A program made the position numbers and the translations under genes. The notes under the pieces are model-generated. The model saw nothing but the letters and a program-made list of their open reading frames with translations, did not search any database and was not told the origin of the DNA. Below are positions 56,289 to 64,000 of a DNA stretch of 64,000 bases, one piece after another. Origin of the DNA: Saccharicrinis sp963675435 (GTDB lineage: Bacteria; Bacteroidota; Bacteroidia; Bacteroidales; Marinilabiliaceae); assembly GCA_963675435.1 (NCBI GenBank), contig OY776216.1:3720001-3784000 (forward strand). The letters run 5' to 3'. How positions within the stretch are numbered: position 1 is the stretch's first letter; each line of letters starts with the position of its first letter.

Positions 56289-56362
56289 GGTCTGGTAGTT
56301 CAGCTGGTTAGAATGCCGGCCTGTCACGCCGGAGGTCGCGGGTTCGAGTCCCGTCCAGACCG
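56289..56362 (+). tRNA. tRNA-Asp (GTC), copy 1
   Basis: 74 nt: acceptor stem GGTCTGG / CCAGACC, anticodon loop CTGTCAC with GTC, T loop GGTTCGAGTCC. Discriminator G; CCA is not encoded. First of five identical copies. Confidence 0.95.
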
Positions 56363-56433
56363 CATACTGAAAGTAAAATAAAGGTAATGATCTTTATTTT
56401 AAACTCGAAAAAATATTGATTTTGTTTTATACT

Positions 56434-56507
56434 GGTCTGGTAGTTCAGCTGGTTAGAATGCCGGCCTGTCACGCCGGAGGTCGCGGGTTCGAGTCCCGTC
56501 CAGACCG
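56434..56507 (+). tRNA. tRNA-Asp (GTC), copy 2
   Basis: Identical to copy 1 over 74 nt. The spacer before it (71 nt) closely resembles the spacer before copy 4. Confidence 0.95.
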
Positions 56508-56545
56508 CACTATAAAACATATTTAGATCTAAAAAATGAAAAAAC

Positions 56546-56619
56546 GGTCTGGTAGTTCAGCTGGTTAGAATGCCGGCCTGTCACGCCGGAGGTCGCGGGT
56601 TCGAGTCCCGTCCAGACCG
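56546..56619 (+). tRNA. tRNA-Asp (GTC), copy 3
   Basis: Identical to copy 1. Preceded by a 38-nt spacer that is identical to that before copy 5. Confidence 0.95.
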
Positions 56620-56689
56620 CGTATTAAAAAAATGGAGATAAAGATCTTTGTTTTAAACTCGAAAAAAAATATTGATTTTGTTTTATACT

Positions 56690-56763
56690 GGTCTGGTAGT
56701 TCAGCTGGTTAGAATGCCGGCCTGTCACGCCGGAGGTCGCGGGTTCGAGTCCCGTCCAGACCG
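56690..56763 (+). tRNA. tRNA-Asp (GTC), copy 4
   Basis: Identical to copy 1. Preceded by a 70-nt spacer containing the shared TTTTAAACTCGAAAAAAA segment. Confidence 0.95.
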
Positions 56764-56801
56764 CACTATAAAACATATTTAGATCTAAAAAATGAAAAAA
56801 C

Positions 56802-56875
56802 GGTCTGGTAGTTCAGCTGGTTAGAATGCCGGCCTGTCACGCCGGAGGTCGCGGGTTCGAGTCCCGTCCAGACCG
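56802..56875 (+). tRNA. tRNA-Asp (GTC), copy 5
   Basis: Identical to copy 1; last of the array, followed 4 bp later by a terminator. Confidence 0.95.
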
Positions 56876-56879
56876 CATA

Positions 56880-56911
56880 AAGGTTATCCCAAAATATTTT
56901 GAGATAACCTT
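56880..56911 (+). terminator. Terminator of the tRNA-Asp array
   Basis: AAGGTTATC / GATAACCTT stem with an inner CAAAATATTTTG palindrome, followed by T7. Confidence 0.9.
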
Positions 56912-56950
56912 TTTTTCATTATCATCACTTCTATTTCCAGCTAACTAAGG

Positions 56951-57834
56951 TTAGAAGCAAATTCTGTGTCTAGACGTAAATTTTACATAAACGATAAAGA
57001 AACAACTTAACCCACTTTTTACATTAGGGTGCATACGTGTGGCAATAATATAATTTAGTTTCTGCTGTTCAATGTAACTTAAGATTTCTTGGTTATAGAA
57101 ACCGCTGTCGGCACGAATTAAACCTATTCTTGTATCTGCCAAAACCTCTTCGATAGTTTCTTGTAAAAACGCTTTACAACTACTACTATCTGCGGTATTA
57201 CCGGGACGAAGTTAAGCATTGGCAACCATACGGGTTTGACTCACAAAAGCCATGAGTGGGTGATGAGAGTTGCGCCCTCGTTTCAATGGATTATATCCTT
57301 TGGCACTACCTTCCTGATTTCCTGACCTAGTAATAACAGTACTGTCAATATCTAATGTTATATCGTTAACCTGTAGCTGAGAAAAGAACCAGTTTTGTAA
57401 CGATGGGAATACTGCACTATTACGACATTGCGAAAACTTGCCAAAGAAACGACTGTAAGTACTTTGAGAGGGCATTTTGTCCCATCCAAAAATATCGTGA
57501 AGTGTGGTATCATAACGTAACCAATCGGCATGGATATATCTTGAAGCTCCCGTCCAAATACTCAACCAAAAGATTCTATAATATGACTCGCTTCATAACT
57601 CCTGTTTGATCCCTTATCTGGAAGATCCAATGTCGATAGATATTCTCTTATGCCAATTGAATCAACAAAACGCTTCATCAAGCTCATACCTCCAAATGGA
57701 GTTACTTTTTTATCTGAATACTCTATAGGAAGGTTAACCATATGGGTGAATTCTATTATTTTAAGAACTCCACTAAAGTTAATAATTTCTTCGCATTTTA
57801 CTAATCCTATTGCATTAAGCAGGATTAACATCAA
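56951..57834 (-). pseudogene. Degraded IS1380-family transposase
   Basis: Three pieces in order: an N-terminal part (57834-57565, with DKKVTPFGGMSLMKRF), then a frameshift at about 57565 into SIWTGASRYIHADWLRYD ... DITLDIDSTVITRSGNQEG (first Asp, KGYNPLKRGRNSHHPL), then an in-frame TAA near 57213, followed in the same frame by LRPGNTADSSS and TRIGLIRADSGFYNQ (second Asp). The C-terminal third with the Glu is missing. It is not related closely to the IS1380 copy at 39-40.6 kb. The pattern fits the IS1380 family. Confidence 0.8.
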
Positions 57835-58180
57835 CTACACCACCGCATTGCCTTTTGAACTCCATTATTTTAGCATTAAAGGATTCAGTAGCCATTTTAC
57901 TACTTCTCTCATAAAAGTAGCCTATTAAAAGAATTACAATGTGTATAAAGGTTTACCTAATGTTTAATAAACATAAAAATCGTATAATATTATTTTATTA
58001 ACCTATTCAATCTCCTTTATTCATTTTTTATTCGGGAGAATTATGACGATTGTAGATTTCCTAACATTAACATACAATATGTATAAATAACAGGCATTCT
58101 TTATTTAAAATAAAGCAGTGAAAACCCCACAATACATAAATACTTATTATATAAATAATATTTCAGGAATAGGCATACAA
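57835..58180. other. Gene-free stretch between IS remnant and TPR gene terminator
   Basis: About 350 bp with no recognisable gene; AT-rich. The right end of the lost IS may have been here. Confidence 0.4.
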
Positions 58181-58188
58181 TAAAAAAA

Positions 58189-58214
58189 GAGGCCATCTCA
58201 TTTGAGACAGCCTC
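58189..58214 (-). terminator. Terminator of the TPR gene
   Basis: On the minus strand GAGGC..TCTCA / TGAGA..GCCTC, with an internal 2-bp mismatch and a following T7, 22 bp past the TPR-protein stop. Confidence 0.85.
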
Positions 58215-58236
58215 TTCATTTACATTTGATATTATA

Positions 58237-59403
58237 TTATAAAGTCTTCAATATTGCATCAACTTCATTATACTTATCCATCATTTCAAATCTATAATAA
58301 AGCGTTTTTAAACTTTCTAAAACAGCAGCTTCATTAGGTTTAATAGATCGTGCTCTTTCAAAGAAAGGAAGGGACTCTTTAAACGTTGTTTCTGCTACAG
58401 CTTTTTTAGCCTCATACTTTTTAAAATTAGTTTCTGCATTGGCTAAATTCATTTCTTCAACACCTTTATTAAAATACATTACTCCTAGATTAAAAAGTGC
58501 ATTGAAATATTCTGAATCTAATTCTAAACACTTGTTATAATCAGCTAATGCAGCATCAAAATTCTTACTATTATCGTTTAGTACCCCACGAGCATAGTAA
58601 AATGAAGGATTTGATTGATCACTTTCAATAGCTTTATTTAAATAATCTAGAGCTTTATTATTTTGTTTTGTTGTTAAATAGTAATTAATAAGCTCAGTTA
58701 AAATTCTATTGTCTTCAGGATAGGTTTCAAAACCTTTAATCAAATTAGGTCCCATCTTTGCTGAATCCTGTGCTGATCCTAAAACTTGGTGTAACAAAAG
58801 AACAGCATCACCTCCACCATATTTTAGATCAATTGCTTGATCAAAATATTTTTCAGCAGCAGACCAATCTTTTGCATTATAAGCAGCTAAAGCCGTATTA
58901 TAAATAATAGCTGTATCAACCTTTTCACCTTGAACAGCAATAGCATACTCGTTATTATTAAGCTCTAATAAATTTTCAAAAGCAGCAACAGCACCAGCAA
59001 AATCTTCTTTGTTAAATGCCTGCACTCCTGAATTGGTTAATTCGTTACCAAAAAATAATAACTCTTGACCAATTTCGTTTTTATAACGACCAATTTTCTT
59101 TCCTTTTTCGTCACCTTTTTTATCAAGCTCAATTGCTTTTTTATAAAATCCAGATGCTTTAATGATTCCTTGGTCATCTTTTCCATCTTTAGCTAATTTA
59201 GTGTAAACTTTAGCAGCCACAATATATGTTTTTGGCCAAGCTTCACTTTTTTCATTTGTCATTGCAGCATCAATAGCTTCTTTTGCTTTAACTACATCCC
59301 CCTGATCAAGCAAGGTTGTTGCAGTTGTTACCTTTCCTTTCTGCGCATAAGAAGCAGAAAAAGCTATAACACTCACTAATAATAAAATAGTTTTCTTCAT
59401 CAT
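58237..59403 (-). CDS. Secreted TPR-repeat protein
   Basis: The 388-residue product has a signal peptide (1-20, ending SYAQ) and about eight TPR-like helical pairs from residue 30 to 385; clearest are DWSAAEKYFDQAIDL, NNKALDYLNKAIESDQSNPSFYYA and NFDAALADYNKCLELDSEYFNALF. TPR arrays bind proteins. Related Bacteroidota proteins are often near gyrA, which is 38 bp upstream here and probably co-transcribed. Its role is unknown. Confidence 0.88.
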   Translation of the reverse strand: MMKKTILLLVSVIAFSASYAQKGKVTTATTLLDQGDVVKAKEAIDAAMTNEKSEAWPKTYIVAAKVYTKLAKDGKDDQGIIKASGFYKKAIELDKKGDEKGKKIGRYKNEIGQELLFFGNELTNSGVQAFNKEDFAGAVAAFENLLELNNNEYAIAVQGEKVDTAIIYNTALAAYNAKDWSAAEKYFDQAIDLKYGGGDAVLLLHQVLGSAQDSAKMGPNLIKGFETYPEDNRILTELINYYLTTKQNNKALDYLNKAIESDQSNPSFYYARGVLNDNSKNFDAALADYNKCLELDSEYFNALFNLGVMYFNKGVEEMNLANAETNFKKYEAKKAVAETTFKESLPFFERARSIKPNEAAVLESLKTLYYRFEMMDKYNEVDAILKTL

Positions 59404-59441
59404 ATTAAGTTTTATTGTGTGGATCCTTAATTTCTTATTGA

Positions 59442-61967
59442 TTATTCTTGATTTTCATTAATCTCTTCAGATGAACCATCAACAGTTTCGGAATCTTCTG
59501 TAACATCCTCAATCACTTCTTCTTCCTTATATGCAGAAACTTTAGCAACAGAAGCAATTTCATCACCATTTCTTAGATTTATTACTTTTACTCCCTGTGT
59601 TGCCCTACCTGTTGTTCGCAATTCAGATAATGCTAATCTAATAGTGATTCCTGATTTATTAATAATCATCAAATCGTTATCATCAGTAACGTTTTTAATT
59701 GTTATTAGAGCTCCGGTTTTATCTGTAATCTTCATTGTTTTTACCCCCTTACCTCCTCTGTTGGTAATTCTGTAATCTTCAATTTTCGATCTTTTTCCAA
59801 AACCTTTTTCTGATACAACAAGGATATCCTCACTTTCATCACTAACACATATCATGCCAACAACTTCATCAGAATTTGCATCCATTGTTATACCTCTAAC
59901 ACCCAGCCCTGTTCGTCCAATACATCTAACTTTGGTTTCGTTAAAACGGATAGCTCTACCAGACCTTGTAGCCATCAATATTTCAGAATCGCCCTCTGTT
60001 AATCTTGCTTGAATTAGTTCATCATCCTCTTTAATTGTTATAGCATTCACACCATTAACACGCGGACGAGAATAATCTGCTAGTAATGACTTTTTAATGA
60101 TACCTTTTTTAGTACCCATTATAATATAGTGACTATTAACATAATCTGCATCAGTAAGTTTTTTAACCTTAATAAATGCTTTTACCTGATCATCACCTTC
60201 AATATTTAATAGATTCTGAATTGCTCTTCCCTTGGTATTTTTAGCTCCCTCTGGAATTTCATATACCTTCAACCAAAAACATCTTCCTTTTTTGGTAAAG
60301 AATAACATTGTATTATGCATTGTAGCAGGATACAAGTGTTCTATAAAATCTTCATCCCTGGTTGTACTTCCTTTAGAACCAACTCCACCTCTACTTTGAG
60401 TACGGAATTCAGCTAAAGGTGTTCTTTTGATATAACCCATATGAGAAATAGTAATTACCATTTCTTCATCTGCATAGAAATCTTCAGGATTAAATTCCTC
60501 AGAAGAATATACAATATCTGTTTTACGATCATCACCATATTTATTTCTGATTTCTTCTAATTCAGTGGTGATAATCTCCATCCTTCGAGGTTCACTGGCT
60601 AAAATTTCTTTTAAGTCAGCAATTTCCTTCATTAACTCTTCATATTCTGCTCTTAACTTATCTTGCTCTAGTCCGGTTAACTGACGCAGACGCATATCAA
60701 CAATAGCACGAGCTTGTATATCTGATAATTCAAATCTTTTAATAAGATTTTCTCTGGCTTCATCAGGACTAGCTGCCGCTCTGATAATTTTAATTACTTC
60801 ATCAATATTATCACTGGCAATAATTAATCCTTCCAGGATATGAGCTCTTTTTTCTGCCTGCTCTAACTCATATTGAGTTCTTCTTGTAACTACATCATGT
60901 CTATGTTTAACGAAATTACTTATAAGCCCCTTTAAATTAAGCATTTGAGGACGACCATTTACTAAGGCAATATTATTTACACTAAACGAAGACTGTAAGG
61001 CCGTTTGTTTATAAAGATTATTAAGCACAACATTTGCAATTGCATCCTTTTTAAGATCTACCACAATACGCATACCTTGTCTATCTGACTCATCATTAAC
61101 GTTAGAAATTCCTTCAATTTTCTTTTCATTAACAAGGTCTGCAATTTTCATAATTAATTCAGCCTTATTAACTAAATATGGAATCTCCGTAATAATGATC
61201 TTTTCCCTTCCATTTACTTCTGTTTCTACTTCCGCTTTAGCTCTTACAACTACTCTACCTCTACCTGTTTCAAAAGCTTCTTTAACACCTTTATAACCAT
61301 AAATCACTCCTCCAGTTGGAAAATCCGGAGCTTTTACATACTCCAATAATCCATCAATGTCAATATCATTATTAGCAATATATGCTACAGTAGCATTGAT
61401 TATTTCTGTTAAATTATGAGGTGGCATATTTGTAGCCATACCAACAGCAATACCAGAAGCTCCATTTACTAACAGATTAGGAATACGAGTAGGTAATACA
61501 GTAGGCTCTTGTAATGAATCATCGAAGTTTAACTGAAAATCAACAGTACGCTTCTCAATATCAACTAAAGTTTCTTCTGCAATCTTATTTAATCTAGCCT
61601 CAGTATAACGCATTGCTGCAGGACTATCTCCATCTACAGAACCAAAATTTCCTTGTCCATCAACCAGAGGATAACGTAACGACCAATCCTGAGCCATACG
61701 TACCATTGCAAAATACACAGAAGAATCACCATGTGGATGGTATTTACCAAGAACCTCTCCTACGATTCTTGCTGATTTTTTATATGGCTTTGTGGAAGAT
61801 ACTCCAAGTTCACTCATCCCATACAAAACACGTCTATGAACAGGTTTAAACCCATCTCTTACGTCAGGAAGTGCTCTTGAAACGATCACCGACATTGAAT
61901 AATCAATGTAGGCAGACTTCATTTCTTCCTCAATATTGATTTTTATTATTTTCTCTCCTTCAGCCAT
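59442..61967 (-). CDS. gyrA: DNA gyrase subunit A
   Basis: The 841-residue subunit is complete. The active Tyr121 is in SPAAMRYTEARL. The quinolone region reads GKYHPHGDSSVYFAMVRMAQ; the position of E. coli Ser83 is a serine (Ser82), and that of Asp87 is Phe86, as is usual in Bacteroidota. The C-terminal domain has six beta-pinwheel blades with a GyrA-box variant (NRGGKGVKTM), and an acidic tail ends in ENQE. It is separated from clpC by a 236-bp divergent region. Confidence 0.97.
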   Translation of the reverse strand: MAEGEKIIKINIEEEMKSAYIDYSMSVIVSRALPDVRDGFKPVHRRVLYGMSELGVSSTKPYKKSARIVGEVLGKYHPHGDSSVYFAMVRMAQDWSLRYPLVDGQGNFGSVDGDSPAAMRYTEARLNKIAEETLVDIEKRTVDFQLNFDDSLQEPTVLPTRIPNLLVNGASGIAVGMATNMPPHNLTEIINATVAYIANNDIDIDGLLEYVKAPDFPTGGVIYGYKGVKEAFETGRGRVVVRAKAEVETEVNGREKIIITEIPYLVNKAELIMKIADLVNEKKIEGISNVNDESDRQGMRIVVDLKKDAIANVVLNNLYKQTALQSSFSVNNIALVNGRPQMLNLKGLISNFVKHRHDVVTRRTQYELEQAEKRAHILEGLIIASDNIDEVIKIIRAAASPDEARENLIKRFELSDIQARAIVDMRLRQLTGLEQDKLRAEYEELMKEIADLKEILASEPRRMEIITTELEEIRNKYGDDRKTDIVYSSEEFNPEDFYADEEMVITISHMGYIKRTPLAEFRTQSRGGVGSKGSTTRDEDFIEHLYPATMHNTMLFFTKKGRCFWLKVYEIPEGAKNTKGRAIQNLLNIEGDDQVKAFIKVKKLTDADYVNSHYIIMGTKKGIIKKSLLADYSRPRVNGVNAITIKEDDELIQARLTEGDSEILMATRSGRAIRFNETKVRCIGRTGLGVRGITMDANSDEVVGMICVSDESEDILVVSEKGFGKRSKIEDYRITNRGGKGVKTMKITDKTGALITIKNVTDDNDLMIINKSGITIRLALSELRTTGRATQGVKVINLRNGDEIASVAKVSAYKEEEVIEDVTEDSETVDGSSEEINENQE

Positions 61968-62203
61968 TTACTATTAAATTATGAATTAGAATTTACAAAC
62001 GAAAACAGGCCACTAAAAGCCTGATTTTTTGAACGGCCTAATTTAGTTAATTATACTATAATTTTAAAGGGATTTATAACACAATTTATTAACAAGTAAT
62101 AAACTTCCTCAAATGCGCTTATTTATTGCGATTTTTAAGGCTTAGAATGGTGAAAAATTAAAATAAATTGTATTTTTAAATTTCTTATTAAAATCAATTT
62201 AAT

Positions 62204-64000
62204 ATGAATTTAAATTTCTCGCAAAGAATTAATGATGTGATAAGCTTTGCTAAGGAAGAAGCCGAAAGACTTGGCAATCCTTTTATTAGTCCCGAACATT
62301 TATTTTTGGGCATTTTAAGGGAGGGAGAAGGAACGGCTATTGAACTTTTAAATCAACTAAACGTTGATTTAGAAGACTTAAAAAGCAACATCGAATCAAA
62401 ATTAAAAACAAATGTTTCCATAGAGCAAACTGATCATATTCCACTATTAAAATCATCTGAAAGGATATTACGATTAATCTATTTGGAAGCAAGATCAGTG
62501 AAAAGCGAAAATATAAATACAGGACATTTGTTATTAGCTTTATTAAAAGATAACCGAGGTTTTATATCTGAACTTATGGCAGAAGAAAAAATTAATTACG
62601 AAAAGGTAAAAGGGCTTATTACCAAAAATGAACCATTGGCAAAGGCTGATTTACCTGAAGATGATGACCAAGACAGTCCATTTTCTTCAGGTGGAGGCTC
62701 TGATGCTCCTAGATCTTCTAGTGGTTCTAAAGGTTCTGATACTCCGGTATTAGATAATTTTGGAATAGACATGACTCAAGCTGCGGAAGAAGGCAAACTT
62801 GATCCGATAGTAGGAAGAGAAAATGAGATTGAACGACTGGCACAAATTCTAAGTCGAAGAAAAAAGAACAATCCAATTCTTATAGGAGAACCAGGTGTTG
62901 GTAAATCTGCCATTGCTGAAGGTTTAGCTATCAGAATATACGAAAAGAAAGTATCAAGAGTTCTTTTTGATAAAAGAGTTATTACTCTAGACTTAGCTTC
63001 TATTGTTGCTGGAACTAAGTACCGAGGACAATTTGAAGAAAGAATGAAGGCAATTCTTAATGAATTATCGAAGAATCCTAACATTATTCTTTTTATTGAC
63101 GAAATTCACACCATTGTAGGAGCCGGTGGTGCAACAGGATCATTAGATGCTGCGAACATGCTAAAACCTGCATTAGCAAGAGGAGAAATACAATGTATTG
63201 GAGCTACAACTCTAGATGAATATCGTCAGCATATTGAAAAAGACGGTGCCCTTGAAAGAAGATTTCAAAAAGTAATGGTTGAACCAACTTCAATTGAAGA
63301 GACTATTGAAATATTAAATAACATAAAAGAGAAGTACGAGGATCATCATAATGTAGAATTTACAGAAGAAGCAATCGAAGCTTGCGTAAAGCTTACTGAA
63401 AGATACATTACCGATCGTCATTTACCCGATAAGGCTATCGACGCGTTGGACGAAGCTGGTTCAAGAGTACACATATCAAACATTGTTGTTCCAGAAACTA
63501 TACTAAAACTTGAGGAACAGATTGAAGAAACCAAAGAAAATAAAATCAAAGCTGTCAAAGCTCAAAATTTTGAATTAGCTGCAAGTTTTAGAGATAAAGA
63601 AAAGAATTATCTAGAAGACCTAAATAGTGCAAAAGCAAAATGGGAACAAGAGTTACAACAACACAAAGAAACTGTTGATATAGAAAAAGTAGCTGAAGTT
63701 GTTGCCATGATGACAGGTATACCTGTTCAAAGAGTTGCACAAGCAGAAGGATTCCGATTACTTCAAATGGGCGATAAACTTAAAGGTAGTGTAATTGGTC
63801 AGGAGGAAGCAATTCAAAAAATTGTAAAAGCGATTCAAAGAAACAGAGCCGGACTTAAAGATCCAAACAGACCAATTGGTTCATTTGTATTTTTAGGCCC
63901 TACGGGAGTTGGTAAAACTCACTTAGCTAAAGTTCTGGCGAAGTACTTATTTGATTCTACAGAGGCTCTTATCAGAATTGACATGAGTGAATACATGGAG
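62204..64000 (+). CDS. clpC: ATP-dependent Clp protease ATP-binding subunit ClpC (5' part)
   Basis: The frame opens at ATG 62204 and runs, without a stop, off the window end (599 codons shown; ClpC is normally about 840). It has the N-terminal ClpN double repeat (NFSQRINDVISFAKEEAERL, NPFISPEHLFLGILREGEG), a Ser/Gly-rich linker (about 153-180), the first AAA domain with Walker A GEPGVGKS (about 230) and Walker B IILFIDEIHTI, a middle coiled coil with a UVR-like stretch (AQNFELAASFRDKEKN), and the second AAA domain starting with GPTGVGKT (at 63898). It unfolds substrates for ClpP. McsAB and ClpP are not in the window. Confidence 0.97.
   Translation, partial: MNLNFSQRINDVISFAKEEAERLGNPFISPEHLFLGILREGEGTAIELLNQLNVDLEDLKSNIESKLKTNVSIEQTDHIPLLKSSERILRLIYLEARSVKSENINTGHLLLALLKDNRGFISELMAEEKINYEKVKGLITKNEPLAKADLPEDDDQDSPFSSGGGSDAPRSSSGSKGSDTPVLDNFGIDMTQAAEEGKLDPIVGRENEIERLAQILSRRKKNNPILIGEPGVGKSAIAEGLAIRIYEKKVSRVLFDKRVITLDLASIVAGTKYRGQFEERMKAILNELSKNPNIILFIDEIHTIVGAGGATGSLDAANMLKPALARGEIQCIGATTLDEYRQHIEKDGALERRFQKVMVEPTSIEETIEILNNIKEKYEDHHNVEFTEEAIEACVKLTERYITDRHLPDKAIDALDEAGSRVHISNIVVPETILKLEEQIEETKENKIKAVKAQNFELAASFRDKEKNYLEDLNSAKAKWEQELQQHKETVDIEKVAEVVAMMTGIPVQRVAQAEGFRLLQMGDKLKGSVIGQEEAIQKIVKAIQRNRAGLKDPNRPIGSFVFLGPTGVGKTHLAKVLAKYLFDSTEALIRIDMSEYME

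Noticed and set aside
56308..56520. 70-codon frame with WTGLEPATSGVTGRHSNQLNY
   Set aside because: This is the tRNA-Asp sequence read on the minus strand, a common false gene.
62006..62028. Terminator-like hairpin CAGGC..GCCTG plus T6 in front of clpC
   Set aside because: It is on the plus strand with no gene upstream in that direction; a role cannot be supported.

Overview
The window is about 33% GC by eye and reads as chromosome from a marine or halotolerant member of the Bacteroidota, most likely order Bacteroidales/Marinilabiliales (a Marinifilum/Labilibaculum/Ancylomarina-like organism). The reasons are promoters of the Bacteroidota form (TTG ... TAnnTTTG), weak Shine-Dalgarno sequences, a secreted S9 peptidase, DUF3822 and DUF6266 proteins, a Mla-type MCE operon, and an N-epsilon-acetyl-beta-lysine (osmolyte) operon. 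The taxon is an inference; no 16S gene is present.

Layout. 0-12.9 kb: small envelope proteins (PEGA lipoprotein, TonB-C protein), an HU protein, a GNAT enzyme, a YdhR-like lipoprotein that looks frameshifted, a PAS sensor kinase, the mlaE-mlaF-mlaD lipid-transport operon, a YchJ protein and a radical SAM protein. 13-14.6 kb: a gene-poor patch with a decayed repeat, two gene remnants (one a DUF6266 pseudogene) and a small Nif11-type leader-peptide protein. 14.9-20.6 kb: a minus-strand block that reads, in transcription order, kamA, ablB, two small proteins, a broken marC, a sodium:solute symporter with a T9 frameshift, then marR and a YeaQ-like membrane protein. The first two make the compatible solute N-epsilon-acetyl-beta-lysine. 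21-37 kb: housekeeping and signalling genes: BadF-type kinase, DPP-IV-like peptidase, a large ABCG-like transporter, the SiaB-SiaC partner-switch pair, serine acetyltransferase, a C-terminal processing protease, guaA, rnz, a STAS protein and rpsA. 37.07-41.54 kb: nested insertion sequences. An IS4-like element with 7-bp target duplication lies beside a dead DDE transposase gene that is itself split by an IS1380-family element at a TTAA site. 41.9-48.4 kb: nucleotide-sugar genes (ugd, uxs, rfbA, rfbC, rfbD, phosphohexomutase). 48.7-55.8 kb: RecD-like helicase, DUF3822, rsmD, xerD, aroQ, pyk. 56.3-56.9 kb: five identical tRNA-Asp genes in tandem, followed by a degraded IS1380-like transposase. 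58.2-64 kb: a TPR protein, gyrA and the 5' part of clpC, which runs off the window.

The most unusual items are these: a 257-bp MITE-like element in two 97%-identical copies in opposite orientation (1611-1867 and 48475-48731), with a diverged third relative at about 13.1 kb; the orphan Nif11-type peptide with repeated ACACCCTACA boxes upstream; the tRNA-Asp array built by duplication of a two-gene unit; the cluster of lesions in marC and the start of the symporter; and a perfect 21-bp inverted repeat with a 6-nt centre beside xerD. I did not find a complete, clearly undescribed multi-gene system.
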